Shown here: positions 7,490 to 16,859 of the stretch, in pieces
Layout: each line of letters opens with the position of its first letter
How positions within the stretch are numbered: position 1 is the first letter of the stretch
Source of the DNA: an uncultured Aureimonas sp.
Lineage (GTDB): Bacteria; Pseudomonadota; Alphaproteobacteria; Rhizobiales; Rhizobiaceae
Length of the DNA: 43,449 nt
NCBI RefSeq assembly: GCF_913775355.1
Contig: NZ_CAJYIU010000108.1
Span: 1-43,449 of the forward strand
Reading direction: 5' to 3'
Notes under the pieces: model-generated
What the model was told of the DNA's origin: nothing
Seen by the model: only the letters and a program-made list of their open reading frames with translations
Database searches by the model: none
Program-made: the position numbers and the translations under genes

Positions 7490-9816
7490 TCAGGTCGCCG
7501 GGGCGGTGCCGGATAGGACGGAGCGGGTTCGCCGCACGCCAACCGTGTCTGTTCGGGCAAACGGCAGCGTGCGCAGGCGGCGGCCCGTCGCCGCGAAGAT
7601 GGCGTTTCCGATCGCCGCGGCGACGGGAACCACACCGGGTTCGCCCGCCCCGCCGGGCGCAAGCGGGCTGTCGATGATCGCGACCGTCACCCGGGGCGCG
7701 TTCGCGATACGCTGGACCGGAAAGTCGTGGAAGTTCGACTCCACCACCGCCCCATCCTCGACGGTGATCGCGCTCATCAGGGCGGTCGTGGCGCCGAACA
7801 CGATGCCGCCCTCCATCTGCGCGACCACGGCGTCGGGGTTGATCACCGTTCCGACGTCGACCGCGCAGTAGACATGGTCGATCCGCACCTCGCCGTCCGG
7901 TGCCACCGTGACCTCGGCGACCTGCGCCACGACGCTTTGGTAGCAGTCCTCGATCGCGATGCCCCGACCGCGCCTGGGAGCCATCGGGGTGCCCCAGCCA
8001 GCAAGCGTGGCGGCCCGCTCGAGAACGGCGAGGTGCCGGGGCCGGTCGCGCAGGAGCATGCGGCGGTAGCCGAGCGGATCAGCGCCGGCCGCCGCGGCGC
8101 ATTCGTCGACGAAGCACTCGCTGAAGAAGGTGTTGAAGGCGTAGCCGTTCGAGCGCCAAAGCCCGATCGGCATGTGGCTCGCGACGTTTCGGCTGCGCAC
8201 CCGGCGCGCGGGGATGGCGTAATGAGCCTTCTCCAACCCTTCGGTCGTCAGGCGGTCGCCGTCGGCACCGGGGTTCAGGGGCAGGTTCCGGGCGGCGACC
8301 GACTGGATCACCGATTGGGCGGCGACGCGCGCGTCGTAGGCAACCGGCAACCCGTCGGCATCGAGCGCTGCGCGCAGCCTGGCCGCCGCGTGGCTGCGGA
8401 AAAGACCCCTTGCGACGTCCTCCTCGCGCGACCAGATCAGCTTCACGGGCCGCCCGGGATGGCGAGCCGCAAGATACGCCGCCTCGGTCACGACGTCCTG
8501 ATCGCTGCGGCGTCCGAACGCCCCGCCGTTCATGGTGACGTTGCAGGTGATGGCGCTCGGTTCGACACCGGCCCAGCCCATGCCCGTCCCGACGCCGACG
8601 CGGATGTTGATCGATCCCTGGGACGGGACCCAAGCCTCCGCCGTTCCGTCGTCGCGAAGGAGAACCGTGGCGTTGAGCGGCTCCATGCAGGCATGCGCCA
8701 CGAACGGGACCTGGTATGCCGCCTCGACGATGGAGGCGGCGGGGTCGTCGAGGGCGGCATCCACGTCGCCCTCGACGAGGTGCTCGTAGGGATCGTCCGC
8801 CACCAGCGCGTCGAGAAGGCGCGTCGACAGCGCGGCGCTTGACGCCGCGTCGGCCTCGGTTCGCATCCATTTGACATCGAGTTGCCAGGCGGCTTGTTCT
8901 GCGCGCCACCAGGAGTCGGCGACGATGGCGACGTGTCGGCCGTTCAGGATCGCCAAGTCGATCACGCCGACTTGGTCCCGGACGGCCGCCTCGTTACGGA
9001 TGCGCTCGACTTCGGCACCGAAGACCGGCGCGCGTGCCGGATCGCGGCGAAGAGCATCCCGGGCAGCCTCACGTCCATCCCGAAGACGGGCTCGCCGCGA
9101 ACCTTGGCCGGCAGGTCGACGCGGGGCTGCGATCGACCGATCACCCGCCACTGGTCGGAAGGCTTGAGCATGATGTCGTCGGGCGGCGTCAGCACGGCGG
9201 CGTCACGCGCGAGCTCGCCATAGGACAGGCTGCGACCGGAAGAGGCCTGGCGCACGAAGCCGTCGCCGGTCGTCAGTTCGCCGATCGGAACCGCCAGACG
9301 GGTCGCGCCCGCCTGCATCAGCATGTGCCGCGCCGAGGCGCCGGCGACGCGCATCGGGTGCCACATCGCCATGGTCGAGCCCGAGGCGCCGGTGTTGATG
9401 AAGCCGAGCCGCCCGAGCACGCGTCGCGCCATCCAGACCACCGGACCGCTCGCCTCCTCGGGGCGCACCTGAAGGACGTTCGTCCAGGTCGAGTAGGCCG
9501 GGTGCGGTTCGGTCGGGAAGACCACGCTCACCCTGTTGTCCAGGGGAACGTCGAGTTCCTCCGCCACCAGCATGGCCAGTCCCGTGTGGATGCCCTGGCC
9601 CATCTCGGCACGCGGCACCTGCACCACGATCCGGCCGTCGTCGTGGATCACCAGGAAGGCGTTGAGGACGGCATGCTCACCATCCGCCCGTCCCGTCAGC
9701 CCGCCGACATCGACGGTGGAAAGGTAGCCGATGCCGCCGACGGCGGCGACAAGAGCGGTGCCGCCGACGGCAGCGCCGGTCAGAAGGAAGCTGCGGCGGG
9801 ACAGAAGGTTTGGCAT
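7490..9816 (-). pseudogene. IorB-type molybdopterin oxidoreductase large subunit, frameshifted
   Basis: This is the large molybdopterin-binding subunit of an IorAB-type (isoquinoline 1-oxidoreductase-like) hydroxylase. The 5' frame starts at 9816 with a Tat signal (MPNLLSRRSFLLTGAAVGG) and runs through EMGQGIHTGLAMLVAEELD to VFGMDVRLPGMLFAAIRHA. Homology then continues in another frame (PVFGAEVERIRNEAA onward) through MNGGAFGRRSDQD and GEPGVVPVAAAIGNAIF to 7490. The switch is in the alternating GCGCGCG tract at about 9028-9034. Either two extra bases or one missing base would explain it. The corrected product would be about 774 residues, a normal length. As read, no full subunit is made. The small Fe-S subunit gene is just upstream. 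Confidence 0.85.
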
Positions 9817-9827
9817 CTCGGGGGTCC

Positions 9828-10292
9828 TCACGCCTGCGCCCGCGCCGCGGCGGCGCGATGGATGGCGCGCCGGATGCGCGGGTAGGTTCCGCATCGGCAG
9901 ATGTTGGTGATGGCCTCGTCGATCTCGGCGTCGGTCGGGTTCGGCACGCGGTCCAGAAGCGCGGTGACGGCGATCAGGAAGCCGGGCTGGCAGAAGCCGC
10001 ACTGCGGTACCTGCTCGTCGATCCAAGCCTGTTGCACGGGCGAAAGGGGGCCATCGGGGCGGGACAGCCCCTCGACCGTGACCACGGACGCTGCCCCGAC
10101 CTCGCCCAGCGTGATCGCGCAGGAGGGCGTCGACTCGCCATCGATCAGGACGCGGCAGGCCCCGCATTGCGACGCCCCGCAACCATATTTGGCGCCGGGA
10201 AGATCGAGATCCTCATGCAGCACCCACAGAAGGGGTTTCTCCGCCGAGGCGGTGACGTTTCGGAGCGTGCCGTTGACGGTGATCGAGGGCAT
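9828..10292 (-). CDS. IorA-type (2Fe-2S) subunit of molybdenum hydroxylase
   Basis: A 154-residue iron-sulfur protein. The N-terminal plant-type ferredoxin domain has CGASQCGAC, followed by a later Cys (STPSCAI). The C-terminal all-alpha [2Fe-2S]-binding domain has QCGFCQPGFL and NICRCGTYPRI. Such subunits pass electrons from the molybdopterin site to an acceptor such as a membrane cytochrome c. No signal peptide is seen; the Tat signal of the partner normally carries both across the membrane. The ATG at 10292 has GGAG 7 bp upstream. Only 11 bp separate it from the IorB start. No XdhC/MocA-type maturation gene or cytochrome gene is present in the window. Confidence 0.9.
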   Translation of the reverse strand: MPSITVNGTLRNVTASAEKPLLWVLHEDLDLPGAKYGCGASQCGACRVLIDGESTPSCAITLGEVGAASVVTVEGLSRPDGPLSPVQQAWIDEQVPQCGFCQPGFLIAVTALLDRVPNPTDAEIDEAITNICRCGTYPRIRRAIHRAAAARAQA

Positions 10293-11200
10293 GGGATCTC
10301 CAATGTGTATGAACATCACCTCCGCGTGCCGGCTGCACGGCCGGCGTTGCTCGAGGCATTGGGACCGTCGAATGCAGATCCCTCCGGCGGTCGCCTGCGG
10401 CGGACCAGTCGGGTAGACGCTTTGACGGGTTCGGGATCGGGATGCAAAAGAGCGGGTACCGCGGCTCGGCCAAGTGCGAACCGGATCCTGGCTCCGGTGG
10501 TGGCATGAGATCCCGGCCCCCATGGGGGGGCGTTGAACCCAAGCGAAGGCCGGGGGGAGCCGCCGCGGAAATCCGAGCTACTGACGAGAAGCCTATTTTA
10601 GCTATCTGCGGAGTTGGTCGGGCAGCGGGAGCGGATGCATGGGGAACGTGATCCGGTAGGGCAGAAGCTGGGCCGGCAACGCTCGCATCCTCAACTCAAC
10701 AGTTGAAGCCGGTTGGCTGTTGTTCTTGCTCGGGGCAGATGCCTCGGCCACTTGCATTGCGGACCGGCCCTTCCGGGCCAGCGGAAATAGGAGAAGCAAT
10801 GCCGCGCTGATCGGCAGGTCATCGATCGCGAAGGGGGCGTTCCGTGGTTTTTTCGAGCGTGTCATGGCGCGTTCGTCTCCGTGTCGATACGTGATGGGAA
10901 GCTCGAAGCCTCTCGGGCTGCGGCTTCGGATCGCTTTGCTTGACCTGCGGCAGGAGCCAAAGAATTGGCGATCCTGCGAAGGTGGCGGCGAGTTGCCTCG
11001 TCGCTTCGAGAGGCAAGTTAACCGTCGCTTGTCGTCTGGCTGTGTCGGCAACGTCCGCGATTGTCGCGGATTGTATCGCTTGGGCGTCGCAAAGCCCGCT
11101 GCCACCGTCCGGCTTGACACAGAACGCGACAGTTTTCTTCGGGCCTTCCTGCATAACCTCCAGTATGCATGGCCTCGGAAATCAGCAGTCGGGGCAGTCC
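10293..11200. other. 908-bp stretch without a convincing gene
   Basis: Open frames here have atypical composition and no recognised domain. A minus-strand frame of about 87 codons (10602-10865) with one hydrophobic segment is the best of them but is not convincing. The stretch must contain the promoter of the IorA/IorB operon (minus) and of the two-component operon (plus). The only strong local structure seen is the inverted repeat at 11054-11070. Confidence 0.5.
11054..11070. promoter_or_regulatory. 7-bp inverted repeat upstream of two-component genes
   Basis: TCCGCGA-TTG-TCGCGGA is a perfect 7-bp inverted repeat with a 3-base spacer, 130 bp before the response regulator start. It could be an operator or a short hairpin in the leader. 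There is no T-run after it, so it is not an obvious terminator. Confidence 0.35.
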
Positions 11201-11932
11201 ATGGAGTCCGTTCCACACATAGCGGTCGTCGACGACCACCGGGAAATCCGCGACCTCGTCGGCAAATACCTGCAGCAGCAGGGCTATCGCGTCAGTCTCG
11301 CGGAAAGCGGCCCTTCCCTTCGCCGCCTGCTCAATCGCGGTGCCATCGATCTCATCGTGCTCGACATCATGATGCCGGGAGAGGACGGCCTGTCCGTCTG
11401 CCGCGAGCTGAGGGGCGGGTCGCGCACCGGTGTCGGCATCCCCATCATCTTCTTGACCGCGCGCCGCGACGAGACCGACCGCATCGTCGGACTGGAACTC
11501 GGGGCGGACGACTACCTCGTGAAGCCATTCTCTCCGCGCGAGCTTCTGGCGCGCATCAAGGCGGTCCTTCGCCGTGTGAGGGAGCTGCCGCCGCAACCGG
11601 CCGCCCGCAGCGCCGGGACGATGCGGTTCGACCGCTGGATCCTCAATCTGGCCCGGCGCGAACTGCAGGGCGAAGACGGGATCGGGGTTCCCCTCTCGAC
11701 GGCGGAGTTCCGCCTGCTCAAGGTCCTGATCGAGCGCCCGGGCGTCGTCCTCAGCCGCGAGCAACTCCTCGATCTGACGGTCGGCCGCGAGGCCGACCCG
11801 TTCGACCGCGCGATCGACAACCAGATCAGCCGCCTCCGCCGCAAGGTGGAGTCCGACCCGAAGAACCCGGTGATCATCCAGACCCACCGCGGTGGCGGCT
11901 ACAGCTTCATGCCGGAGGTCTCCGCGCCATGA
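11201..11932 (+). CDS. OmpR-family response regulator
   Basis: A 243-residue response regulator. The receiver domain has the acidic pair Asp11/Asp12, phospho-acceptor Asp55 (LIVLDIMMPGEDG), a Thr in IIFLTARRD and the conserved Lys in DDYLVKPFSPREL. The C-terminal half is a winged-helix OmpR/PhoB DNA-binding domain (LSTAEFRLLKVLIERPGVVLSREQ, given here as its opening, ending HRGGGYSF). An alternative ATG lies at 11165 and would add 12 residues without domain function; neither start has a strong ribosome site. Its last four bases overlap the kinase start (ATGA), so the two are co-translated. The regulated genes cannot be read from the sequence; the neighbouring IorAB and LysR genes are possible targets. 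Confidence 0.93.
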   Translation: MESVPHIAVVDDHREIRDLVGKYLQQQGYRVSLAESGPSLRRLLNRGAIDLIVLDIMMPGEDGLSVCRELRGGSRTGVGIPIIFLTARRDETDRIVGLELGADDYLVKPFSPRELLARIKAVLRRVRELPPQPAARSAGTMRFDRWILNLARRELQGEDGIGVPLSTAEFRLLKVLIERPGVVLSREQLLDLTVGREADPFDRAIDNQISRLRRKVESDPKNPVIIQTHRGGGYSFMPEVSAP

Positions 11933-13347
11933 ACCGCGCCCTCCACTGGTGGCGCAGGAGCCTGAGCGTCCAGCTTCTCGGCTCGATGCTGATCGCGCTG
12001 TTCGCATCGCAGTCGATCGGGATCTGGATCTCGTGGGACAAGTTCCAGGCCGACATGCAGGCGGCGGCGCGCACCGAACTCGCCAGTCGCGCCGCCGCGG
12101 TCGCTCGGCTGATCGAGTCCTCCCCCGACCCGGTTCAGGCCAGCATCGCCAGGGTCAACGGGACCGAGTACACCCGCTTCTGGATCTCGCGCGAGCCCAT
12201 CCCCGATCTTCAGAGCTGGGTGCACGAGGCGGCCGAGCGGTTCCAGATCCCGTTGCGCGTGCTCCTGAACGGCGCCCAATCCGAAGGCGCCGACGCGGTG
12301 GTGTCTCGACCGGCCGGGTGGGATGCGGAGCTCGCGACGATCGATGCCGTCTGGACCAAGGCATCCCCTCAGCAGACCGATCTACCGCCCCGGGCCGTGT
12401 ATCTCGACTATGCCGAGCGCAACGGGGCGGGAGTCATCGTTCCACTCGGTGGTGGCAAGGCCCTGAACGCGGCCTTCTACAAGGAGTTCTTGCCCTCCAT
12501 CTGGAAGACCCACCTTCCGCTCGCCCTGGCGCTGACGGCCATCCTCGTTTCGATGGTTGCCATGGTCATCCTGCATGGCGTCGCAGGTCCCCTGCGCCAG
12601 CTCACCAAGGCCGCCGACACCTTGGGGCGCGGCGAGGCGGTCCCGCCGCTGAAAGCCTGCGGAACGGACGACGTGCGACGGACCGCCGAAGCCTTCAACC
12701 GCATGCAGGAGCGCCTGCACCGTTTCGTCGAGGACAGGACCCGCATGCTGGCGGCGATCGGCCACGACTTGCGCACGCCAATCACGACGCTGCGCCTTCG
12801 TACCGAGTTCATCGAGGATGCCGAGTTGAAGGACCGGATGCTGTCGAGCATCGGAGAACTCGAGGAGATGACGGAAGCCACGCTCTCGCTCGCCCGCCAG
12901 GATACGACCAACGAGGCGACCCGGACGATCGACCTCTCGGCGCTGGTCGAGAGCGTGTGCGAGGACCTCGCCGAACTCGGCCAGTCCGTCCATTTCTCGC
13001 ATGACGGGCGCGTGGCCTATCGCTGCCGCCCCGAGAACCTGAAGCGGATGGTTCGCAACATCGTGGAGAACGCGGTGCGCTACGCCGGGCATGCCGAGGT
13101 GCGCCTCGTCGCGACAGCGTCGGGCGTCGAGATCCTTGTTGAGGACGACGGGCCCGGCATTCCGATCGATCGGATCGAGGACGTCTTCACTCCCTTCGTC
13201 CGGCTGGAGGATTCGCGCTCGCGCGACACGGGCGGCGCAGGACTCGGGCTTGCGATCGCACGGGCGATCGCACGTCAGCATGGCGGCGACATCGTGCTGA
13301 CGGCCCGCAGCCCCGGATTGCGGGCGACTGCCATGCTGCCGGCATGA
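11929..13347 (+). CDS. EnvZ-type sensor histidine kinase
   Basis: A 472-residue membrane sensor kinase. TM1 is at about 12-34, a periplasmic domain of about 150 residues follows, and TM2 is near 187-210 (LPLALALTAILVSMVAMVIL). Then come a HAMP domain, a HisKA domain with phospho-acceptor His279 (IGHDLRTPITTLR), and a HATPase domain with N-box NIVENAVRYAG, G1 DDGPGIP and G2 GGAGLGLAIARAI. The start overlaps the response regulator stop. Such pairs respond to envelope or osmotic signals or antibiotics; the actual signal is unknown. Confidence 0.93.
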   Translation: MNRALHWWRRSLSVQLLGSMLIALFASQSIGIWISWDKFQADMQAAARTELASRAAAVARLIESSPDPVQASIARVNGTEYTRFWISREPIPDLQSWVHEAAERFQIPLRVLLNGAQSEGADAVVSRPAGWDAELATIDAVWTKASPQQTDLPPRAVYLDYAERNGAGVIVPLGGGKALNAAFYKEFLPSIWKTHLPLALALTAILVSMVAMVILHGVAGPLRQLTKAADTLGRGEAVPPLKACGTDDVRRTAEAFNRMQERLHRFVEDRTRMLAAIGHDLRTPITTLRLRTEFIEDAELKDRMLSSIGELEEMTEATLSLARQDTTNEATRTIDLSALVESVCEDLAELGQSVHFSHDGRVAYRCRPENLKRMVRNIVENAVRYAGHAEVRLVATASGVEILVEDDGPGIPIDRIEDVFTPFVRLEDSRSRDTGGAGLGLAIARAIARQHGGDIVLTARSPGLRATAMLPA

Positions 13348-13495
13348 TGCGGAACGGGAGGGCATGCCGACTGCGGCGCGTCCGTTGTTCCCGCTGATGA
13401 ACGGGCAGCTGCCCGCCATGGCAGGAACGCTGCAAGTCACGAGCCGGCGGTTGATGCCCGAGGCCGGACCCCAACGCGCTGAAATCGATCGAGAG

Positions 13496-14425
13496 ATGCA
13501 CCGACCTCCAGCCGATCCCTCGCTTCTCCAGTTGCGGTGCTTCCTGGCGATCGTCGAGGCGGGAAGCTTCGCCGAGGCGGGTCGGCGGCTGGGGCTTTCC
13601 GCGTCCGTGGTGTCCAAAACCATGGCGCGCCTCGAAGCCGCTCACGGCGTCAAGCTCCTGCACCGATCCACCCATGCGGTGTCCCCGACCGACGAGGGGC
13701 TGGCCTTGATCGAGCCTGCGCGTACGGCCGAGCGTGCGCTCGCCGAGGTCTAGCTGGTGCTTGAGCATTCGGGAGGGCGGACCGGCGGCACGGTGCGCCT
13801 GACCGCTCCCGTCGCCTTCATGCGCCACTGTCTGATTCCGTTGCTGCCGACGCTGCGCGGCCTGCACCCGGACATCCGCTTCGACCTGCGCGCGAGCAAC
13901 GAACTGCTCGACCTTGCCGAGCACGGTGTCGACCTGGCCATCCGCACTGGGCCGCTCGCCAGCGTGCCGGGTCACGTCCAGACCCTTTGGTTCACCTGTC
14001 CCTGGGTGGTCTGCGCAGCGCCGACCTATCTGGAAGGCCGCGCCATGCTACGCGAACCGGCGGGCCTTGCGGAACACGACCTCATCGGCTTTCGTGCGAG
14101 CGAGGATGGCCTGGTGAGAGCCTGGACCTTTCGCGACCCCGAGAGGGCGGCCCGCGTTCGTACGGTGCCCGATCCGACCGCGGTCTTCGACGACGGCGAG
14201 ACAGGCTGGCGAGCCGCGCTCGACGGGCTCGGGATCGCGCGTGCCCCCTTGTTCCTCGCGGCCGAAGCGTTGCGCGAGGGGCGCATGGTGGAACTCCTTC
14301 GACCCTGGCGTGACGACGACATGTCTGTCTCGATCCTGCGGCGGGAGACGCGGTTGACGCCTGCGCGGGTGGACAGCCTGATCGCCTTCCTCCGACGCCA
14401 TCCGCCTCCGATGCGGATCGACTGA
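13496..14425 (+). pseudogene. LysR-family regulator split by an in-frame amber stop
   Basis: One continuous frame encodes a LysR regulator except for TAG at 13751-13753. The first 85 codons hold the winged helix-turn-helix (LLQLRCFLAIVEAGSFAEAG, then SVVSKTMARLEAAHGVKLLH). The frame after the stop holds the effector domain (RLTAPVAFMRHCLIPLLPTL, HGVDLAIRTG, GLGIARAPLFLAAEALREG). The stop falls in the linker helix between the two. A GTG at 13757 could restart translation and yield an isolated effector domain. The rest of the sequence looks intact, suggesting a recent mutation or a base-call error. It follows the kinase gene by about 150 bp on the same strand. Confidence 0.8.
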
Positions 14426-14437
14426 CGCACGTGCTCC

Positions 14438-14827
14438 TCAGTCGGTCCGCGGCATTTCGGTCTGCGCGATCAGCCGCCACTCCTCGACCGCCGACAGGCG
14501 GTGCGGGAGCGCCTCGTCGCGATAGCGGTCGCTCTCCACGATGGCGCGGAAGGCCGCGAGCGACGGATAGCGCACGATCAGCACTGCGTCCCAGGCCTCG
14601 GCCTCGGGCGCCGCCACGAACCCCGCGACATCTCCCATCCAGATCGGGCGGATCCCCTCGATGCGCATGTCCGAAAGGATCGCGCGGAAGGCGCCGACAT
14701 AGTCTTCGAAATAGGGTATCCGGCCGCCGGGCCGAAAGCGGAGCAGGTTGAGCATGGAAACCGGCATGTCTGCCGGAATGCGTTCGGCGAGCGCGTCGAG
14801 CGTGGCGGATCGGATCGGGTGGTTCAT
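14438..14827 (-). CDS. DUF1330-like small protein
   Basis: A 129-residue cytoplasmic protein resembling DUF1330, which forms ferredoxin-like alpha/beta dimers. Seen are MPVSMLNLLRFRPGG (about 20-34), YVGAFRAIL, and the family-like WDAVLIVRYPSLAAFRAIVE and YRDEALPHRLSAVEEWRLI. The function of these proteins is not established. It is convergent with the broken LysR gene, with 12 bp between their stops, and lies 160 bp downstream of the AraC gene on the same strand. The start at 14827 is the first ATG of the conserved region. Confidence 0.7.
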   Translation of the reverse strand: MNHPIRSATLDALAERIPADMPVSMLNLLRFRPGGRIPYFEDYVGAFRAILSDMRIEGIRPIWMGDVAGFVAAPEAEAWDAVLIVRYPSLAAFRAIVESDRYRDEALPHRLSAVEEWRLIAQTEMPRTD

Positions 14828-14987
14828 GGTCGGCCTCCGTTGATCCGGGAACCGTGCGCGAACGCGGCGGCCGACGGTAGGCGTTCGCGCGGCATCACAG
14901 AGTTTTCGGATCGACCGCATCGACGGCGGGAAAGGGTGCGGCCCGGGACGAGGGGCGCGCGCCGGCGTCGCCGATCGCACCCGCTCC

Positions 14988-15878
14988 TCAGTCGGCCTCG
15001 CGCGGCGTGCGTCCCATGGTTCGCTTGTAGGCCTGCGTGAAGGCGCTCTGGGACTCGTAACCGACGGCTGCCGCAACGGTGGCGACGCTCGACCCCGATG
15101 ACAGCTTGCGCCGGGCGAGGACCATCCGCCAGAGCGTGAGGTAGTCCATCGGCGGTCGACCGACGCGCTGCGTGAAGCGCTGGGTGAAGGCGGAGCGGGA
15201 CATGCCGATCTCGCGCGCCAGCATCGGTGCCGTCCAGCGGCGGGAGACATCGCCATGCATGAGGCCGATCGCCTTGGCCAGGCGTGGGTCGGAGAGCGCC
15301 GAGATCCAGCCGACGGCATTTCCGGCACCTGCCGCGACAAAGGCGCGAACGGCCTCGACGACGAGGATTTCCGCCAGCCGCTCCGCGACGAGCGAGCTGC
15401 CGACATCTGCGGTCCGGATCTCGGCCTGAAGCGACGTCAGGGTCCTTGCGATGGCCGCGGCGGCCGGCGCCGTCGGGTCGATGCGGAGAAACCGGGGCAG
15501 GGCGTCGAGAACGAAGGGGGCGCAGCCGCTCGCGAAGGCGCTGCCGCCTCCCACCATGGCCGTGTCGCGGCCATCGCCGAGACGAACGGCATCGTGACCG
15601 GGAGCCGCGTAGAGCTCCATGCCGTCGATCGGCTCGATGTGGGGATCGCTCGCCACCGAATACCGCGTGTCGCTGAGGAGGATGACGTCGCCTTCGACCA
15701 TCGGTTCCGGCGCGCTGTCCGGGAGGACGAGCCAGCATCGTCCCCTCGTCACCGCGACGAACTTCAGTCGCGCCCGACCGTCGAAGGACAGCGCCCAGTC
15801 GCCGGAGGCTTCGAGGCTCGTGCCCCGGACGCTTCGTGTGCCCAGAAGCGAGACGATATCGGAGAAGGGATCGAGCAT
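14988..15878 (-). CDS. AraC-family regulator with cupin domain
   Basis: A 296-residue regulator. The N-terminal half looks like the cupin type found in many AraC proteins (SGDWALSFDGRARLKFVAVT; later LLSDTRYSV). The C-terminal about 100 residues carry two helix-turn-helix motifs: the first in WTAPMLAREIGMSRSAFTQR and the second in VATVAAAVGYESQSAFTQAY, ending in the usual MGRTPREAD. The start at 15878 is the family-typical MLDPFSDIVSLL. It is divergent from an SDR gene 97 bp away. That gap holds an 8-bp palindrome TCAATTGA (15908-15915) and CCTAG/CTAGG arms (15940-15944, 15962-15966), possible binding sites. It most likely controls the SDR. Confidence 0.88.
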   Translation of the reverse strand: MLDPFSDIVSLLGTRSVRGTSLEASGDWALSFDGRARLKFVAVTRGRCWLVLPDSAPEPMVEGDVILLSDTRYSVASDPHIEPIDGMELYAAPGHDAVRLGDGRDTAMVGGGSAFASGCAPFVLDALPRFLRIDPTAPAAAAIARTLTSLQAEIRTADVGSSLVAERLAEILVVEAVRAFVAAGAGNAVGWISALSDPRLAKAIGLMHGDVSRRWTAPMLAREIGMSRSAFTQRFTQRVGRPPMDYLTLWRMVLARRKLSSGSSVATVAAAVGYESQSAFTQAYKRTMGRTPREAD

Positions 15879-15975
15879 CGGTTCGGCGGATCGCGACAAG
15901 AATTTAGTCAATTGAACATAGAGACGCCTGCCACGTGGGCCTAGTCTGCAACCCTGACAATCTAGGAACCCCTGC

Positions 15976-16713
15976 ATGACCATCGAAAACAAGATCATCG
16001 CCCTTACCGGAGCGGGACGCGGTATCGGTCGCGCCACGGCGCTGCATCTCGCTGCGCGCGGAGCCCACTTGGTTCTCGGGGCCCGCAGCGAGGCCGAGAT
16101 CGCCGCTGTCGCCGGCGAGATCGAGGATGCCGGCGGGAACGCCGTCTATCGGACCGTCGACGTCGCTCGCCGCGCGGAACTCGAAGCTCTCGTCGCGCTC
16201 GCCCAGGATCGGTTCGGCCGCCTGGATGTGATCGTCAACAATGCCGGGATCGGCCCCATCTCGCGTTTCGATGCGCTGCGCGTCGCGGACTGGGACGCGA
16301 TGATCGACGTGAACCTGAAGGGCGCGCTCTACGGCGTCGCGGCGGCATTGCCCTTGTTCGTCGCGCAGCGAAACGGACATCTGGTGAACGTCGTATCCAC
16401 CGCTGGTCTCAAGATCGTCCCCACTATGGGCGTCTATGCTGCGACCAAGAACGCCCTACGCACGGCGACCGAGGCGCTGCGCCAGGAGTGCGTGCCCGGT
16501 CTGCGGGTGACCGAGGTCTCTCCCGGCTTCATCGACACCACGTTCGTCGACGCGTCGATCACGGACGCCGGCGTCCGGGAGGAGGTCGGCAGGCGGAAGC
16601 GGCAGCTCGCCATCTCGCCGGACGCGATCGCGCGTGCGATCGCCTTCGCGATCGATCAACCGGACGACGTCGAGATCGGCAGCATCGTGGTGCGTCCGAC
16701 GGCCCAGGACTGA
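15976..16713 (+). CDS. SDR oxidoreductase
   Basis: A 245-residue classical short-chain dehydrogenase. It shows TGAGRGIG (11-18) for the cofactor, VNNAGIGP, the active-site serine in VVSTAGLKI, and Tyr154/Lys158 in YAATK. Such SDRs reduce or oxidise small carbonyl or alcohol substrates in the cytoplasm with NAD(P). Annotators often call this subgroup 'clavaldehyde dehydrogenase-like' or general SDR; no specific substrate can be given. It is divergent from the cupin AraC gene, a common pairing for stress- or aldehyde-responsive SDRs. It ends 146 bp before the convergent MocR gene. Confidence 0.9.
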   Translation: MTIENKIIALTGAGRGIGRATALHLAARGAHLVLGARSEAEIAAVAGEIEDAGGNAVYRTVDVARRAELEALVALAQDRFGRLDVIVNNAGIGPISRFDALRVADWDAMIDVNLKGALYGVAAALPLFVAQRNGHLVNVVSTAGLKIVPTMGVYAATKNALRTATEALRQECVPGLRVTEVSPGFIDTTFVDASITDAGVREEVGRRKRQLAISPDAIARAIAFAIDQPDDVEIGSIVVRPTAQD

Positions 16714-16859
16714 CCGACCAGACACGGCGGCGAAGCGGCTCTCGGCCGCGACGGGAAAGGCCTCGAGCGAACGGGTTGGATCGCGAACAAGAGGGCGGGC
16801 CTCCCGTTCGGTCTCCTTCGACGATCAGCGGTCTTGGCCCTGCTCGTGGTTATGCCGCG

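Noticed and set aside
10602-10865. Minus-strand frame of about 87 codons with a hydrophobic stretch, upstream of the IorA gene
   Set aside because: No recognised family, irregular codon bias and a poorly placed ribosome site; kept only as a note in the intergenic entry.
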